Source: Bagarius yarrelli
Taxonomy: Eukaryota > Chordata > Actinopteri > Siluriformes > Sisoridae
Direction of reading: 5' to 3'
NCBI GenBank assembly: GCA_005784505.1
Contig: VCAZ01000046.1
Span: 62,001 to 126,000, forward strand
Length of the DNA: 64,000 nucleotides
Both the position numbers and the translations under genes were made by a program. This document shows, piece by piece, positions 11,498 through 22,510 of this stretch. Every line of letters begins with the position of its first letter. The first letter of the stretch is position 1. Under the pieces are notes generated by a model. The model saw only the letters and a list, made by a program, of their open reading frames with translations, ran no database searches and was not told where the DNA came from.

Positions 11498-12764
11498 TAA
11501 CACACCTATTTGGTAATGCTTTGTCACTGCTGTTTAACCAGTATGAGCTCCTTTTAAAGTCTCATGCCTTATTATCCATCATCAAATCTTGGTCATTACT
11601 CAGTCGTCAGTGTTTGCCTGAAGCAAGGAAACAGAGGGGTGTGGGGCATACATTTGTGTGGGGGTAAAGATTGTGCGTTGAACAATATGCCACCCACAGT
11701 GGCTTCCCAGGGTCTCCAGCGGCATTAGGGGCCCACGTTTTGCAGAGTAACAAGCTGGTAATTCCTTCCAGCGCGATCAAAAACCTTCACTTCAAATGAG
11801 CTCTTTATACCCTTGCCCTTCCATCCTCTCCCCCACACCTCTTTCCCCTGCCTCCTTCCTACATTCTACATAATTCCACCAGCCACGGCTCTCATTATTT
11901 CACACCCCACTGAGCATGAAGCTGGTGTAAGAGCCCCTTTAGCGCTGGTGTGTCTGGCGTGTTAGAAGTGCAAGGTTTTTGGACTGTCAGTCAAATTGGA
12001 AGTGTCCATTGTTCTTCAGTTTCCTACTTCCTGCCATCCAGCACAAAGAAGTAAGCTTACATTTCAGTGTTTTATATGGGTAAAAAAAACTGTCACCATA
12101 TAAAGAGAGTAAGCTGCAAACTCCAAAAATATATATATTCTCCCATGACTACACAAACAGTTAAATGTATTAGGGATAATAATCGGGTACTTTTTTAATG
12201 TTTAGTTTTTAGTATTGTTACTAACTGTACTATAAAACTGCACGTTCACATGCCTTCACTGCACCTTTGCCCAATAAGCTACCATAATCCCACATCTATA
12301 AATATGATATTAAAGTTTTAAAAAAAGGAACAGTTTTTCTCAGGGCTGCAAATATAATTACAGTTTAATTAATAAGATTCTGGCTCTTTTTCCTGGCGTT
12401 TTGAACTCACGGAAGACTGGGAGAAAGACCAACGCCTGAAGCTCCGTCCTCTTCCTAGTTAACTGTCTCTAAATCTCTATCTCATTTCTTTGATCATTGC
12501 TAAAAACAAAATTTCTAAATTAGATTCCTCCCTTAATCTGCTCTTAAGTATTCAACATCTCCTACCCAACAATCCTTAATGGAAGCTCTGGTGTGAAGCA
12601 AAAGCTGGCAAGAACCCCTACATGCTTGGATGTTTAGCCCCCATTAGCGTTCCACAATCAGTCTTTTAGATTAGATAGAGTTCTGTAGCAAACATGTAGC
12701 ATGGTTGAATGAGTAGATCTGAGAAAGACAGTGGAGACAGTAGAAAGAGTAAAACAACCTGAGA

Positions 12765-13030
12765 AGACATTTTGGCCTCATTTACACGGCGTGTATCAAG
12801 TGACCCAGTACTGATTCTTTCCTCCAATGGGGCACAGATGGGATAATGACCAACGACCTTGTAAGCAGCAAAAAAGCATATGGATTCCGATATTTTTAGA
12901 TCGATTTCAGGCCTCATTTATATGTGGAAATAAATCGGATATGAATCGGATATGTGCATTAGCACCTGCCATGTAAGCAGACAGATCAGATTTTCCCCAG
13001 TCAATGCGAGTCGAATAAGCGACAGTGGCA
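12765..13030. repeat. possible non-autonomous DNA transposon
   Basis: Two inverted-looking segments (ggcctcatttacacggcg near 12,775 and atcggatatgaatcggatat near 12,935) and a 'gtaagcagacagatcagatt' word resemble a fish MITE type I know. Ends could not be set. Confidence 0.3.
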
Positions 13031-13429
13031 CATAACGCATGATGTCAACTCAGGTGGCCACCAACAGAGATATACAATATATATTACATAGCACAACTGT
13101 ATTTTTTTTGTTCACTTAAAACTGTTTTGTCTGAGAACTTTTCTAAAAAATTAACATAATATCAAAAAAAAAGATATCTATAACTTCGTCTCCGCCCAAA
13201 GACAGCAAAACAACTACGGCACATTATTCTTTTACTTTAGCGAATTAAAATTAAATAGAGAAAGCTTTTTATGCTTACATCTGGATGCCAACTTGGGATT
13301 TTCTTTCTTTAGGGAAGCTGGTGTATCATTCTAACGTGAGAGCTTGATAACTCAGCACCTACGATGTCTTTTTTACAGAATATCTGGAATTACACTCCTG
13401 GGAGCAATAGTACCACACAAAAAGACTGC

Positions 13430-13770
13430 ATCCCAAATCGCATATTACTTGAGTTGGTAATACTTGAGTTACTATGTACTTCCTGACTGTTAAAAAGAAG
13501 TATGTTTTATATAGTATGATTAGCTGAGTATGAATAAAATTTGAACGACTGCATCTACTATTCTGATATTTTCAGGTGATGTCATACATTACAACAGCGT
13601 AGAAATTGTTGGATAATGTTTACTAGGATGATGTCTAATAAGTACAGTTCCATCACAATTAACAAAGTATTTTCCTTAATAGCTTAAAGCTACTTAAAGC
13701 AAAGCAAGTAGTACTTTTGCATACTGTTTATTACATACTATTTAGTGCAGAAGTATGAGATTTTCGGACT
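13430..13770. mobile_element. MITE-like repeat, 'tagtatgc' family, copy 4
   Basis: Starts with ctgcatcccaaatcgcatat and ends with actatttagtgcagaagtat, the two typical ends of this family. The middle holds agcttaaagctacttaaag, like the aagtagctttaa phrase in copies 1 and 5. Non-coding. Confidence 0.55.
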
Positions 13771-13775
13771 CCTCT

Positions 13776-14110
13776 AGGGCTGTGTAAAAACAGCTAATTA
13801 TAGCTAGATTTATTTTCATGATACGAATCGATATTGGATCGATAAGTTCTAAGATTCATATTTAAATTACGTTTTAAGTTATTAAAACCCTCCATGTGTC
13901 AAATTAACTTCCTTAAAATACAAATACAGCCATTAGCCATTAAACAAGCATGGCAGAAAAAATGTAGCTGGCTACGACTTTGTATTTGTTGTGTTGTTAG
14001 CTATTCGTTTTACAATTTTTTTAAGTGTTGCAATGTATCATGATATCTTGTATCGTGACCCATGTATTGTGATACGTATCGTATTGTGAGGTCTCAGCTA
14101 ATACACAGTC
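13776..14110. mobile_element. MITE with agggctgtgta ends, copy A
   Basis: The left end is agggctgtgtaaaaacag. The right end is the complement of the other copy's left end (atcgtattgtgaggtctc, then tacacagtc). The inside has cgatatcgat-like words. A second copy in the opposite orientation lies at 49,676-50,006. About 335 bp, non-coding; superfamily not assigned. Confidence 0.65.
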
Positions 14111-14946
14111 TTAAACTCTACCTTAGTCACTAGTCTCTCCTGTTGTTGATTCTTAATTTTTATAACAATCTCATAATCGTTGTCAGAACATTCTGGTGTA
14201 TCTTGTTAAGGGGTACAATCTCATGGGCACTGACTATCAGTACAGCACAGACCAGTGTGTTTCACTAAATCCTGAGTGAAAAGCAGAGCAATACAACAGC
14301 CTGGAGGGCCTCTGAGACTGGCAGCCAGGCTACTGCCTATAAAAGGAGACTGGTGCATGCTGGGATGGCAGATAATACTTTCCGTCATTCTGTCCTTGAA
14401 TAACCATCACACACCCACTCCATCTGTGTTTTCCTTAGCTGTTGTGCTACACGTAAATTAATCATGGATTTTGGCAATTAGGCTTCCAGAAAAGCTGAAA
14501 CGAGAAGGACGCAGTTCTCGGTGAGACGGAAGAGATTGTCACAGCTTCGTTAGAGGAAATAAAATCAACTGAGAAAGAGCAGCTGTGCTGTGAAAGATAG
14601 ATGTTCTGCTCTGACTTTTCTCTTGTTCCCACTGGGTTGATGTTCAGTTTCAGTGTAATGCTGGCTATGCAGCTGTATCGCTATTGTAGGAAGCATTTAA
14701 AAAAAAAAAAGCACTAGATGAAATGATTCATCAGCTGAAGGATTTGCAGGTCTGATCTCACGCATGCTGAAGTTTTTATCTGAAGAGTTCTGATGGACAA
14801 GTGAATAAACAGCTGTGTCCTCTGCATGCCCTCCACAGGATCCACTGCCTTTTTGATGTGAGAGGAGTGTGAAAGGACGAGTGCCAAATTTCAATCAACC
14901 TGCCAAGCCTGAGACCTCACATTTCATATCTGCATCAGTGCCACGT

Positions 14947-14959
14947 TCTCCCTTTCTCT

Positions 14960-15006
<47 letters not shown>

Positions 15007-15063
15007 GCTCTCTCATTCTCACTCTCTTTTACTCTCTTTCTCTCTCTCTCTTTCTTTCTCTGT
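14947..15063. repeat. compound (CT)n(CA)n(CT)n microsatellite
   Basis: A CT run, about 14 CA units, then an impure CT run. Confidence 0.95.
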
Positions 15064-15968
15064 CTTTATATCATTTTTTGTTTCTTTTTGAGTATTTTTA
15101 TCCCTTTTTACTGTTTCATTTCCTTATTTCTTTTTCTTCTACAGCTTTTGTTTCATTTTGTTTTGTTTCTCTCTAGGGTTTTTTCTGCTTCATTCAGAAC
15201 AAAATGAACAATTTTATAAATCACCTCAGAAATACTTTAGACATTTCTTCATCATCTGTACCTTTCTCCCACCTTTCATTAATTCTATTCCTTTCTTCCG
15301 GTCTGCATTCCAGTTTCTTCCAGTCTGGAATTCCTCCTCGATCATGAATCAATAGATCATCTCATATCTGTATATTCCCCTATTACACAATGTCATTTAC
15401 TAAAAGTCAGCCAATACTAGAGCTTCTGGATGGATTAGGTCAATAGCAAAGCTTGGCATTAAGATTTAATGTGGTCTAATGTGGTGGTGGGATGGGCAGC
15501 ACTTACAATAAATGCATTTGTCACTTGCAGAAAAGGCCAGTTAGGTCCTGAAGGCCTTCTGTTTATAGATGGTCATCATTATTTAATGAGATGCTGAGCT
15601 GGTCTTGTGTTGTGGACTTCATCCATTTATAGTCATGAAGGCTTGGAAAGATTATATATACCATTAGACTGCACATAACAGCATGCCGTAGCGCTACATG
15701 CTGCAGGATTTGGGTATAAAGTGGCTACGCTGAGCTCTGGGTATTCTGGGTAATGGTGTTGGTAGACACCATACTGGGGCTACAAATATAGCATCTGTTT
15801 TGGTAATTTGTTTAATGCAGCGTTCTAACATTCTTTCACGATTTTAAAAATTTTCGCTATGCTAGGTCATTCCTGCTGCATTAAAAACTGCAACAGCATG
15901 TCACACAATTGTTCAGGGAAAAAAACTAGACAATATATTCTTTTTTTTCCGTCTTCCAACTGGAGGAT

Positions 15969-15993
15969 TGTGTGTGTGTGTGTGTGTGTGTGC
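15969..15993. repeat. (GT)n microsatellite
   Basis: About 12 GT units. Confidence 0.95.
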
Positions 15994-16589
15994 ACTTATA
16001 GGTGAAATCAGGGGTAAACGGACAAACATACTACAAAATAAACCATGGCTGTAATGATGGCTAAATATTTGAATATGCATAATTATGCAAATCATATATG
16101 TGGTTACATTTATAGGAATATCGTTGCTCTGTGTTGACATTTTATTTGTCCCTGTAGGGCTCAGTATCCTTTTTATTCTGCTTCTCCCTGTAATCCCTTC
16201 TTCATCAAAATGTCAACGTTTCACATAATCAACTAGCGTAAAACCACTAGCCGAGTGCAATCGGTATGGCGGCGACGCCCCAGCATGCAACGTGGTGTGC
16301 CGTAGCCTTACATTCTCTATTAACTTACATATTTAAGAATTACGATCTGTAAAGGGTAACTGTGTCCCAGTGACACAAATCTAATTTCCCTGAAAAATTA
16401 ATGTGGGGCAAAAGAAAGAAATTGCAAAATGCAATAAAATTTGTCACTATAGTAGAGTCAAGTTATTTATATAACTTTAACTAGAACTTTTTACCTCTCA
16501 CTACTGTAACTTTCCTCAAAATAGTCACAACCCAAGATCTTGGCGCTACGACCATGATTCAGAAATAATGGGCTATGATATAGCGGGAA

Positions 16590-16779
16590 GTGGAAAGTGG
16601 TAGTCTCGTAGTTGGACTGATAATTGGAAAATTGGGGTTCGATTCCCAGCACCACCAATTTGCCACTTTCGGGCCCCTCAGCAAGGTCCTTAACCCTCAA
16701 TTTCTCAGTTGTATGTAAGAGAGAGATAAATGTACGTCACTCTGAATAAGGGCATCTGCCAAATGCTAGAAATGTAAAT
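16590..16779 (+). mobile_element. full-length tRNA-derived SINE
   Basis: The head at about 16,595 (gtggtagtctcgtagttgg) carries an A-box-like segment and the pol III box B ggttcgattcc near 16,637. The body (tttcgggcccctcagcaagg) and the tail (taagggcatctgccaaatgc) follow. This is one of the best-preserved copies. Confidence 0.85.
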
Positions 16780-16878
16780 GGGTCTTGCTCAAGGACACAA
16801 TAGTGGCAGACTGGTGGCAGTGGTGCTTGAACCCAGGTCTTCCTGGTCTTCCAATCAAATACTTAGCACCTTAAATAT
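16780..16878 (-). mobile_element. SINE fragment abutting the previous SINE tail to tail
   Basis: Body and head on the minus strand (gtcttgctcaaggacaca, gtgcttgaacccaggtcttc, aggtgctaagtatttg on the complement). It starts exactly where the plus-strand SINE ends, giving an inverted pair. Confidence 0.6.
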
Positions 16879-17587
16879 TTGAGTGGGTGTTTATTCACAA
16901 AAATAAATGCACTTCTATTGAAATAAAGACTTGCATTTCGTGCAAGTGCGCAGTTAAAACCTTGAGCTACTCTGGATGTCATCCTTATCTTCGCTGCCAT
17001 TTTCTTTTCTTTTTTTAAGAAATGTAAAATTTGGATTTGAAAAAAAAAAAAAAATCCAAGTGAAGGGTAATTTACTGCAGGTGATGTTAATTGCTTGCAT
17101 TCAGGACTCCATAATCCTCTCAATATCCTTTAAAGAGTTTCTTCTAACTGGTAATGCCTACGCTGATTCTATTAGCCGGCGGGAAAGCAGGCTCATGAAA
17201 AGATCTGATTTAAGGTGTCAGGTGTCTGCGGCTGCTACAGATCATACAGCTTCAGGTATTTTGCTTTATCAGAAAAAAAAGCGTCCATGTGATTCAAAGC
17301 TGTCTGGCATTTCAAGGCTGCATTTAGAGATAACAAGGAGAGAATAAAACATTTAAGCATTTTAACTGCTTTTATTTCCAACACACTTTATTTTTCACTG
17401 TTTCACAAGTACACTACAGCCACATTAGATTATTATTAGTAATTAATTAAAATTAAAATGGTACACCACCAGAATATCATGTAAATACTGATCGTCTACC
17501 AGTTTACCTTACTATTCATTGCTTAACTGATCTCACTATTTATCAGAGTGCAGTCTGTACGTAAGTTACACACCAAGATTGGTGTCT

Positions 17588-17703
17588 GTTTTGGCACCTA
17601 AGTGGTGGAATAAACTTCCCCTAGATCTAGATATGCGAACAGCTGAGACACTGGCTGTCTTCAAACTGTTGGTAAAGACCTACGGTAAACTAGCATTAAA
17701 AAA
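17588..17703 (+). pseudogene. LINE (L2/Rex-like) ORF2 C-terminus remnant
   Basis: One open frame encodes VLAPKWWNKLPLDL followed by RTAETLAVFKLLVKTYG. This is the conserved C-terminal end of fish L2-type non-LTR retrotransposon ORF2. Nothing of the reverse transcriptase domain is seen next to it, so this is a 5'-truncated dead copy. Confidence 0.75.
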
Positions 17704-17799
17704 AAGAATCTGGTAAAAAAAGTGTGTGCGCTTTTCTTGCTAAATTTCCTAACAGCAGAGTTTTAAACTGGTGGTACATTTAGTCCATGACCCAGTGGA

Positions 17800-18180
17800 C
17801 CAGTATCAATGTCTGCCGAATACAATAAATGTAAATGTGTATAATCCTGAACCAAAATCATATAATGATTTAGTTAACGCACATCTTATAGCGAATAGTT
17901 TGTGGACACCTTACCAGCACAACCATAAAGTCTTCTGTCACAAAGTTTGGAAGCCCACAGTTGTCTGGAATGTCTTTGTATGCTGTAGTCTTATGACTTT
18001 CCTTCAGTGGATCGAAGAGACCCAAACATGACAAAACAAACCATGTCTTTATTAAGTTCAGGAACTTAATAAAGACATGGTTTGTTATGGTCGGTGTGGA
18101 AGAACTCAACAGTTCTATACAGAGCTCCGACCTCAACCCCCACTGAACACTAGTAGAGGTGATTAAAGGAGTAAGATTGA
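17800..18180 (+). pseudogene. Tc1/mariner-type remnant, same family as 6.55 kb
   Basis: Shares aagtttggaag(t/c)..acagttgtctggaatgtctttgtatg with the remnant at 6,630 and holds the motif-coding 'gacctcaacccccactgaaca' (transposase D-L-N-P region, broken). Contains the perfect hairpin at 18,035-18,086, which duplicates the native 'aataaagacatggtt' segment in inverted orientation. Confidence 0.7.
18035..18086. repeat. perfect 25-bp inverted repeat, 2-base spacer
   Basis: The left arm 18,035-18,059 and right arm 18,062-18,086 are exact complements around AG. It sits inside the Tc1 remnant. Confidence 0.95.
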
Positions 18181-18188
18181 GACTAAAG

Positions 18189-18600
18189 GTCTTTGCACAC
18201 TGATTCACAAATTTTCGTCTGAAATTTTCATACTTTTGAAAATAATAAATTGAAAAAAATAAATACAATGAAAATTTTCATAAATAGTACTTACCAAAAG
18301 ATAAACAATTTTCATACTAAAAAATCACATTTACACACTGCCTTATAAAATTTATGTCCGTCATAAACAAAATCAGTTCAGGGTAGATGTTTTTGCGTTT
18401 TTCTCATCAGCAGCAAGGATTTTGAGAGCTGTAACAACTTTCCCATGTTGCTGTGTGTGTCCATATCTTAGACATACAGTTCGTCTCTGTTTAGGATCAG
18501 TTGGTTTATGGAAATTGCTGGTCTTATGCTTTAATATGTGGCACCAGTATCGCTAGCAAAGTATCAAACTGAGTCACTGACATCCTGAAATCAGGACCGC
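18189..18600. repeat. dispersed repeat shared with 48.73-49.0 kb
   Basis: Begins with aaggtctttgcacac and ends near agtatcgctagcaaagtatc followed by aaactga. The same two end words, in the same order, bracket 48,730-49,003. Middle parts differ. Possibly a MITE. Confidence 0.4.
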
Positions 18601-19660
18601 CTCTAGGCATGGGCAGCGGTGTGCCGAATCTACCCAAACCACTGTCTTGCCCATCTAATCCAAATTTGGTAAAGACAGATGTATACAAATACATTGTTTT
18701 TTCTTTTTTTTTTTGTTGTAGGATTTATGATTTTGATAAAAGCAGTCTGAGGTTTCTCGTGTCAGAAACAATGGATAAAAATGGATAAATACCTAATTAA
18801 TATATTTAGCAGGAACCAGGCCTGCCTAAAATAAACTCTGAATCTCGAAGAGGTTTTCAGGAAAACCAATACGAAAAAACGCATATGACAATTTCGCACT
18901 TCAGTATGCAAATACCTTAAGCAGGAACAGAATATTCAACAAACACAGGGATGGGATGGTGAAGTGTACCAATGCTTTTGGCAATATAAAAGGTATAATC
19001 AAGTGATTTGTGTCAGTGTTCGGATTTATTGCATTAACTGTTCTTTCCGTTTCTAAAAAAATACCCTAGTAGTAGACTGTTGTTTGCCTCTTGTCTTGTA
19101 AAATAATTATAATAAAAATAATACTATATATTTTTTTTTTATCACTTTGAGCAGTTACGGGTAAGGGACCACATTTTTCCCATCAGAAGTCCAACACTGA
19201 GCCACCACTTTTGTGTGTTTCCATCACATGGCAAATATTAAAAACATCCTATTTCTTAATATAATGCTCAATAAACCTGGTTTTCTCCCAGTGGCGTACT
19301 TATCACAATTATCTGCTGAATATTGTAAATATCAGTATCAAGAATTTACAGAGTAGGGATGACCTAATTGTGTAGCATTACGAATCCCAGCTCTTGTCTG
19401 TATGGGTTTTTTTCTTACTTCACTTTTTTCCTAGCTAATTAATAGAAGCACATATGTGAATTAGCTAATGTAAATTGCCCCTGGGTGTGAATAAGCGTGT
19501 ACATGTTCCCACACGGTGTACCTTCTAATAGACTGGTGTCTGAATCCACTGTTCCTGGAATAGGAATTCCCTTCATGGTGGCCCTAAGCAGAATAAAGGA
19601 GTTATGTAAAGGAAAATAGGCTATCTATTATTATTTAATAATAATCTATTACCTATTAGA

Positions 19661-19698
<38 letters not shown>
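19661..19698. repeat. (TATC)n microsatellite
   Basis: About nine TATC units, that is GATA on the minus strand. Confidence 0.95.
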
Positions 19699-19773
19699 AA
19701 TGTTAAACTTTTAAGTTTACGTTAAAAGGAGCTATAGGACGAGATAAACAATAACTACAACTCATTCTGAACC

Positions 19774-19843
<70 letters not shown>

Positions 19844-19865
19844 AAGATACATACATACATACATA
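19774..19865. repeat. (GATA)n then (ACAT)n microsatellite
   Basis: About 17 GATA units on the + strand, then four ACAT units. The array is inverted relative to the one at 19,661. Confidence 0.95.
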
Positions 19866-20110
19866 CTTTTCATTGCAAGGCACTGGTACACAGCAACGAA
19901 ATGTTTAGCATCTACCAGAAGTGCAAATAGTAGCAAATGAACAAAAGAAGATAAATATGTAAGTATGTACATAAATAAATAAATAAATAAAGTATGTGCA
20001 AATAAAATCCCCAACAAAACTCTATATAAAACAACTATATAAAAGCATATACATTCAATCCCGCAAATTCCAGTTATAATAAAGTATACAATAAATAAAT
20101 AAATAAAATG
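19866..20110. repeat. interspersed repeat, 'cattg..caaggcac' family
   Basis: Contains ttttcattgcaaggcact, a cagcaacgaaatgtttagc word and ccagaagtgcaaatag. This is the same family as the element hosting the 70-bp array at 27,306. It includes two (AAAT)n runs, at 19,974-19,991 and 20,090-20,107. Confidence 0.6.
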
Positions 20111-20113
20111 TTA

Positions 20114-20164
20114 GATAGACAGACAGACAGACAGATAGACAGACAGACAGACAGACAGATAGAC

Positions 20165-20197
<33 letters not shown>
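20114..20197. repeat. (GACA)n/(GATA)n microsatellite
   Basis: GACA and GATA tetramers are interleaved, then about eight pure GATA units. The array ends about 20 bp before CpG-rich promoter DNA begins. Confidence 0.95.
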
Positions 20198-20214
20198 TGT
20201 TCAGTAAGTCTATA

Positions 20215-20690
20215 ACGAGAATCCGATGACTCCTCCCACTCACTGCTCGTAACTCCTCCCACTCCCGCTTCTATTCCGCCCTCATGTCTTCGGCCCTGCA
20301 CGCGCGGCTGGCCCAGTGAGAGAGCCCCCTCCTGCCCGCTAAACTGAACTTACTCTTCAGGGGCAAAAACGAAGAAACAGCCTAATACCCGCGACACTGT
20401 GGGAAACCGAGGAACTTTTTTACCAATCACCCCGACGTGTTTGGCCCGCAGCGGGGTGAATACAGGGCCGAAACAGAAAGTAGGATGTGGGTCTGGTACT
20501 TTCTGCTCGGGTCGGGAACGGGCACCAGCTCCGTCGGTAAGTTTCAGCGGGGACGCCATGCATGCCACACGGGCTGAAAACGCAGGAGAACTTTTACACC
20601 GTCGCGCTTTAAAAAAAAGAGACTTCACAGACTGGAAAGGTTTTTGCACAGCTGCACTGTTGTTGTCCAAACCGCGCGTTGGTTAAAACC
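20215..20690 (+). promoter_or_regulatory. CpG island, likely ldlrad3 promoter
   Basis: I count about 34 CpG in roughly 475 bases by hand, against near absence in the flanks; in vertebrates such islands mark promoters. There is no TATA box at a fitting place. A 13-bp direct repeat, actcctcccactc, lies at 20,229-20,241 and 20,252-20,264 and resembles SP/KLF-type sites. A CCAAT box (taccaatca) lies at about 20,420-20,428. The island spans candidate exon 1 and the start of intron 1. The start of transcription cannot be set from sequence alone. Confidence 0.7.
20485..20536 (+). CDS. ldlrad3: ldlrad3 exon 1, coding part (candidate)
   Basis: An ATG at 20,485 opens a frame coding MWVWYFLLGSGTGTSSV and ends at a consensus donor (tcg/gtaagt) after 52 bases, phase 1. 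The peptide begins MW and has a short hydrophobic run, as expected for the signal peptide of LDLRAD3, a type I membrane protein. Mammalian exon 1 likewise encodes little more than the signal peptide. Support comes from its place in the only clear CpG island and from the LDLRAD3-like exon downstream on the same strand. The hydrophobic run is short, and no transcript evidence is available, so this remains a candidate. An upstream first exon outside the window is the main alternative. Confidence 0.6.
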
Positions 20691-21104
20691 CACAACCTCC
20701 TGCAAGTGTGTCAGAACAGTTCGGTTAACGTGACCAGAAGTGGGGTAATGTTAGTGGGGTTTTTTTTTTTTATAAAACACTATTTACAAATACAGTTTAA
20801 ACTTAAAAAATAAGTATTGACTGAAAACTGCGTGAACCCGGTACGCTTTATGTCGCCGACACATTTTCGGTGTTTTTAAAGTTGGAAATGTACGTACCGC
20901 TGTTGTCGGTATATTTTTCGCTTGTTTGCTTCTTGCTAACAGTTCTAATGTCCATCAGGTACTAGAGAAAAAGGCTTAGGGCAATAAGTAATATTATCAT
21001 ATTTGCTTTGGACGGTATTTACTAGCAATGTGGCAGAAAAGCAGCGGCGCTTTTTTAATAAATATATTATATTTAAACACCATCGATTAACACAGAACAG
21101 TGCT

Positions 21105-21260
21105 GCTGAATCCTGCATTCTGATTGGTCAAAAACGGGTTGATTACATACTATGAACCAGCTCTGAAATTAGTTCCGGCTGCAGGGCAAATGACTAGTTT
21201 ATATCAATGCGCTTGTTCACTACAGGTGTGTTTGTTGTATCAGTCTATTATTATAAAATA
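21105..21260. repeat. dispersed fish repeat
   Basis: Contains ctgctgaatcctgcattctg and attggtcaaaaacgggttga, typical of a repeat frequent in fish introns. Possibly a related half-copy lies at about 22,905-23,040. Confidence 0.4.
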
Positions 21261-22394
21261 TTGATAAAGCTAAAATCACAATTATATATATATACTTATA
21301 AGATAGTGTAACCCTCTGGTGTCAGTGTTTTAAAATGATTAGTTTTTCACAATTTGCTGAACAGACGAAATATGTTTTAAGACAAATAAAAACAAACACA
21401 CGCGTTGATATTTGTGGAAGCTTTTATAAATCATCATTGTAACAGAAAAAAATTTTAGATCATTATTTAAAAAAAAGCAATTAAACAAAGTCGGCTCACT
21501 TAAGAAAAAACCAAATTATGCTTACAAAAAAAATTCTAGTACTTTTACTGTTGAATTTATTCATAATTCACTTTGAAAGTAATCACGTTTGTTAGTATAA
21601 TTGAATGATTATGCGTCATTATAAACACTTTAAATTGTCAGTTGTTTAAATCAACTCGGTTCACCTACAGAAGATGCTTCCAAAATAGTTTGAATGCACA
21701 TTTGCACACATACGCTGGTCAGAAATTCCCTGAATGCATGTGAGGTTGTTCTTATGATTGCTGATACTTATTTTAATAACATTTATTGATATTAAATGGT
21801 CACATGGTTAATTCATGTTGTCGCTGTCAATATGCGCACTTTCTCCTGCTAGCTAATTTTTGAGGCTAGTATTCTATACTCTCTGTTCGTATATAAACAG
21901 GCTAACTTAATAATACGAATACTCGGCACTGTATAATGCCAAGCTATCGTGCTTTTTCCAGACCAAGTCTATTATTTCTGACTTCCACCTTTCTGATTAA
22001 AAAATTGTCGTTTTATAGCCTAAAAGGGTCCCTTATTCCGTTTCACCACATGCCCCTTAAAAGGGTCTGTGCACGGCCCTGGTACACAACACCATTAAAA
22101 ATGGTAACTGTTTTATGTCAGGCTAAATCACACCGGTACTTTACCACTTATTTTCACTGACAGCACACCTTACTGTAAATAATAATAGTCAGTAAGAAAA
22201 GTAGACCCACACACACTTGTTGTAGCTTTATAAAGAGGTTATGCATGGAACCTTTCCTGCATGGATTGCCTGTGGGGTCAGACCCTACATAGAACATTTA
22301 AGAATTACTGCCTCAGAAGGACACACTAAAGAACGTTGTTGCTATTTTATCTGTTATTAACTATTGACTTAATTGATAGGACACAGGGATGAAA

Positions 22395-22510
22395 TGGGGA
22401 GATAGAGGGAGAGGCGGGACTGGAAAGCACCCAAGCCGGTTTGGAAGCCAGGTCGCCGCGAGTGGCCGCAAGTGGGTGCCGGCGTCCTAACCAAACTAAG
22501 ACACATGCCA
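22395..22510 (-). mobile_element. tRNA-like SINE of a second family
   Basis: On the minus strand a head (ggttaggacgccggcaccc) and a box-B-like gcgacctggcttccaaacc lie about 45 bases apart. GC-rich against its surroundings. Differs from the main SINE family in body and tail. Confidence 0.5.

Larger units (their letters stand above)
1..20210. other. intergenic 5' flank of ldlrad3
   Basis: No host exon was recognised here on either strand. Open frames are short and most fall in repeats. The recognisable content is SINEs, microsatellites, Tc1 and LINE remnants and MITE-like fragments, listed separately. In these stretches I see nothing I can name: 120-740, 2,030-2,510, 2,920-3,190, 3,930-5,220, 5,850-6,540, 7,050-7,600, 7,640-8,490, 8,770-9,280, 10,920-12,760 apart from two microsatellites and a SINE tail, 14,110-14,940, 15,065-16,590, 16,880-17,580 and 18,600-19,660. 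In other vertebrates the gene upstream of LDLRAD3 is TRIM44; no trim44 exon was seen. Confidence 0.55.

Noticed and set aside
16595..16650. tRNA gene
   Set aside because: Box A and B are present but the clover-leaf is incomplete, and the same head is joined to SINE bodies at many places in the window.
18035..18086. microRNA precursor
   Set aside because: The 2-base loop is too short and the stem lies in a transposon remnant.
17870..18268. 132-codon minus-strand frame
   Set aside because: Lies antisense to the Tc1 remnant and runs through its hairpin; no similarity to a known protein.
20350..20670. 106-codon minus-strand frame across the CpG island
   Set aside because: It is antisense to the better-supported ldlrad3 exon 1 and shows no known domain. 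CpG-rich DNA has few stop codons.
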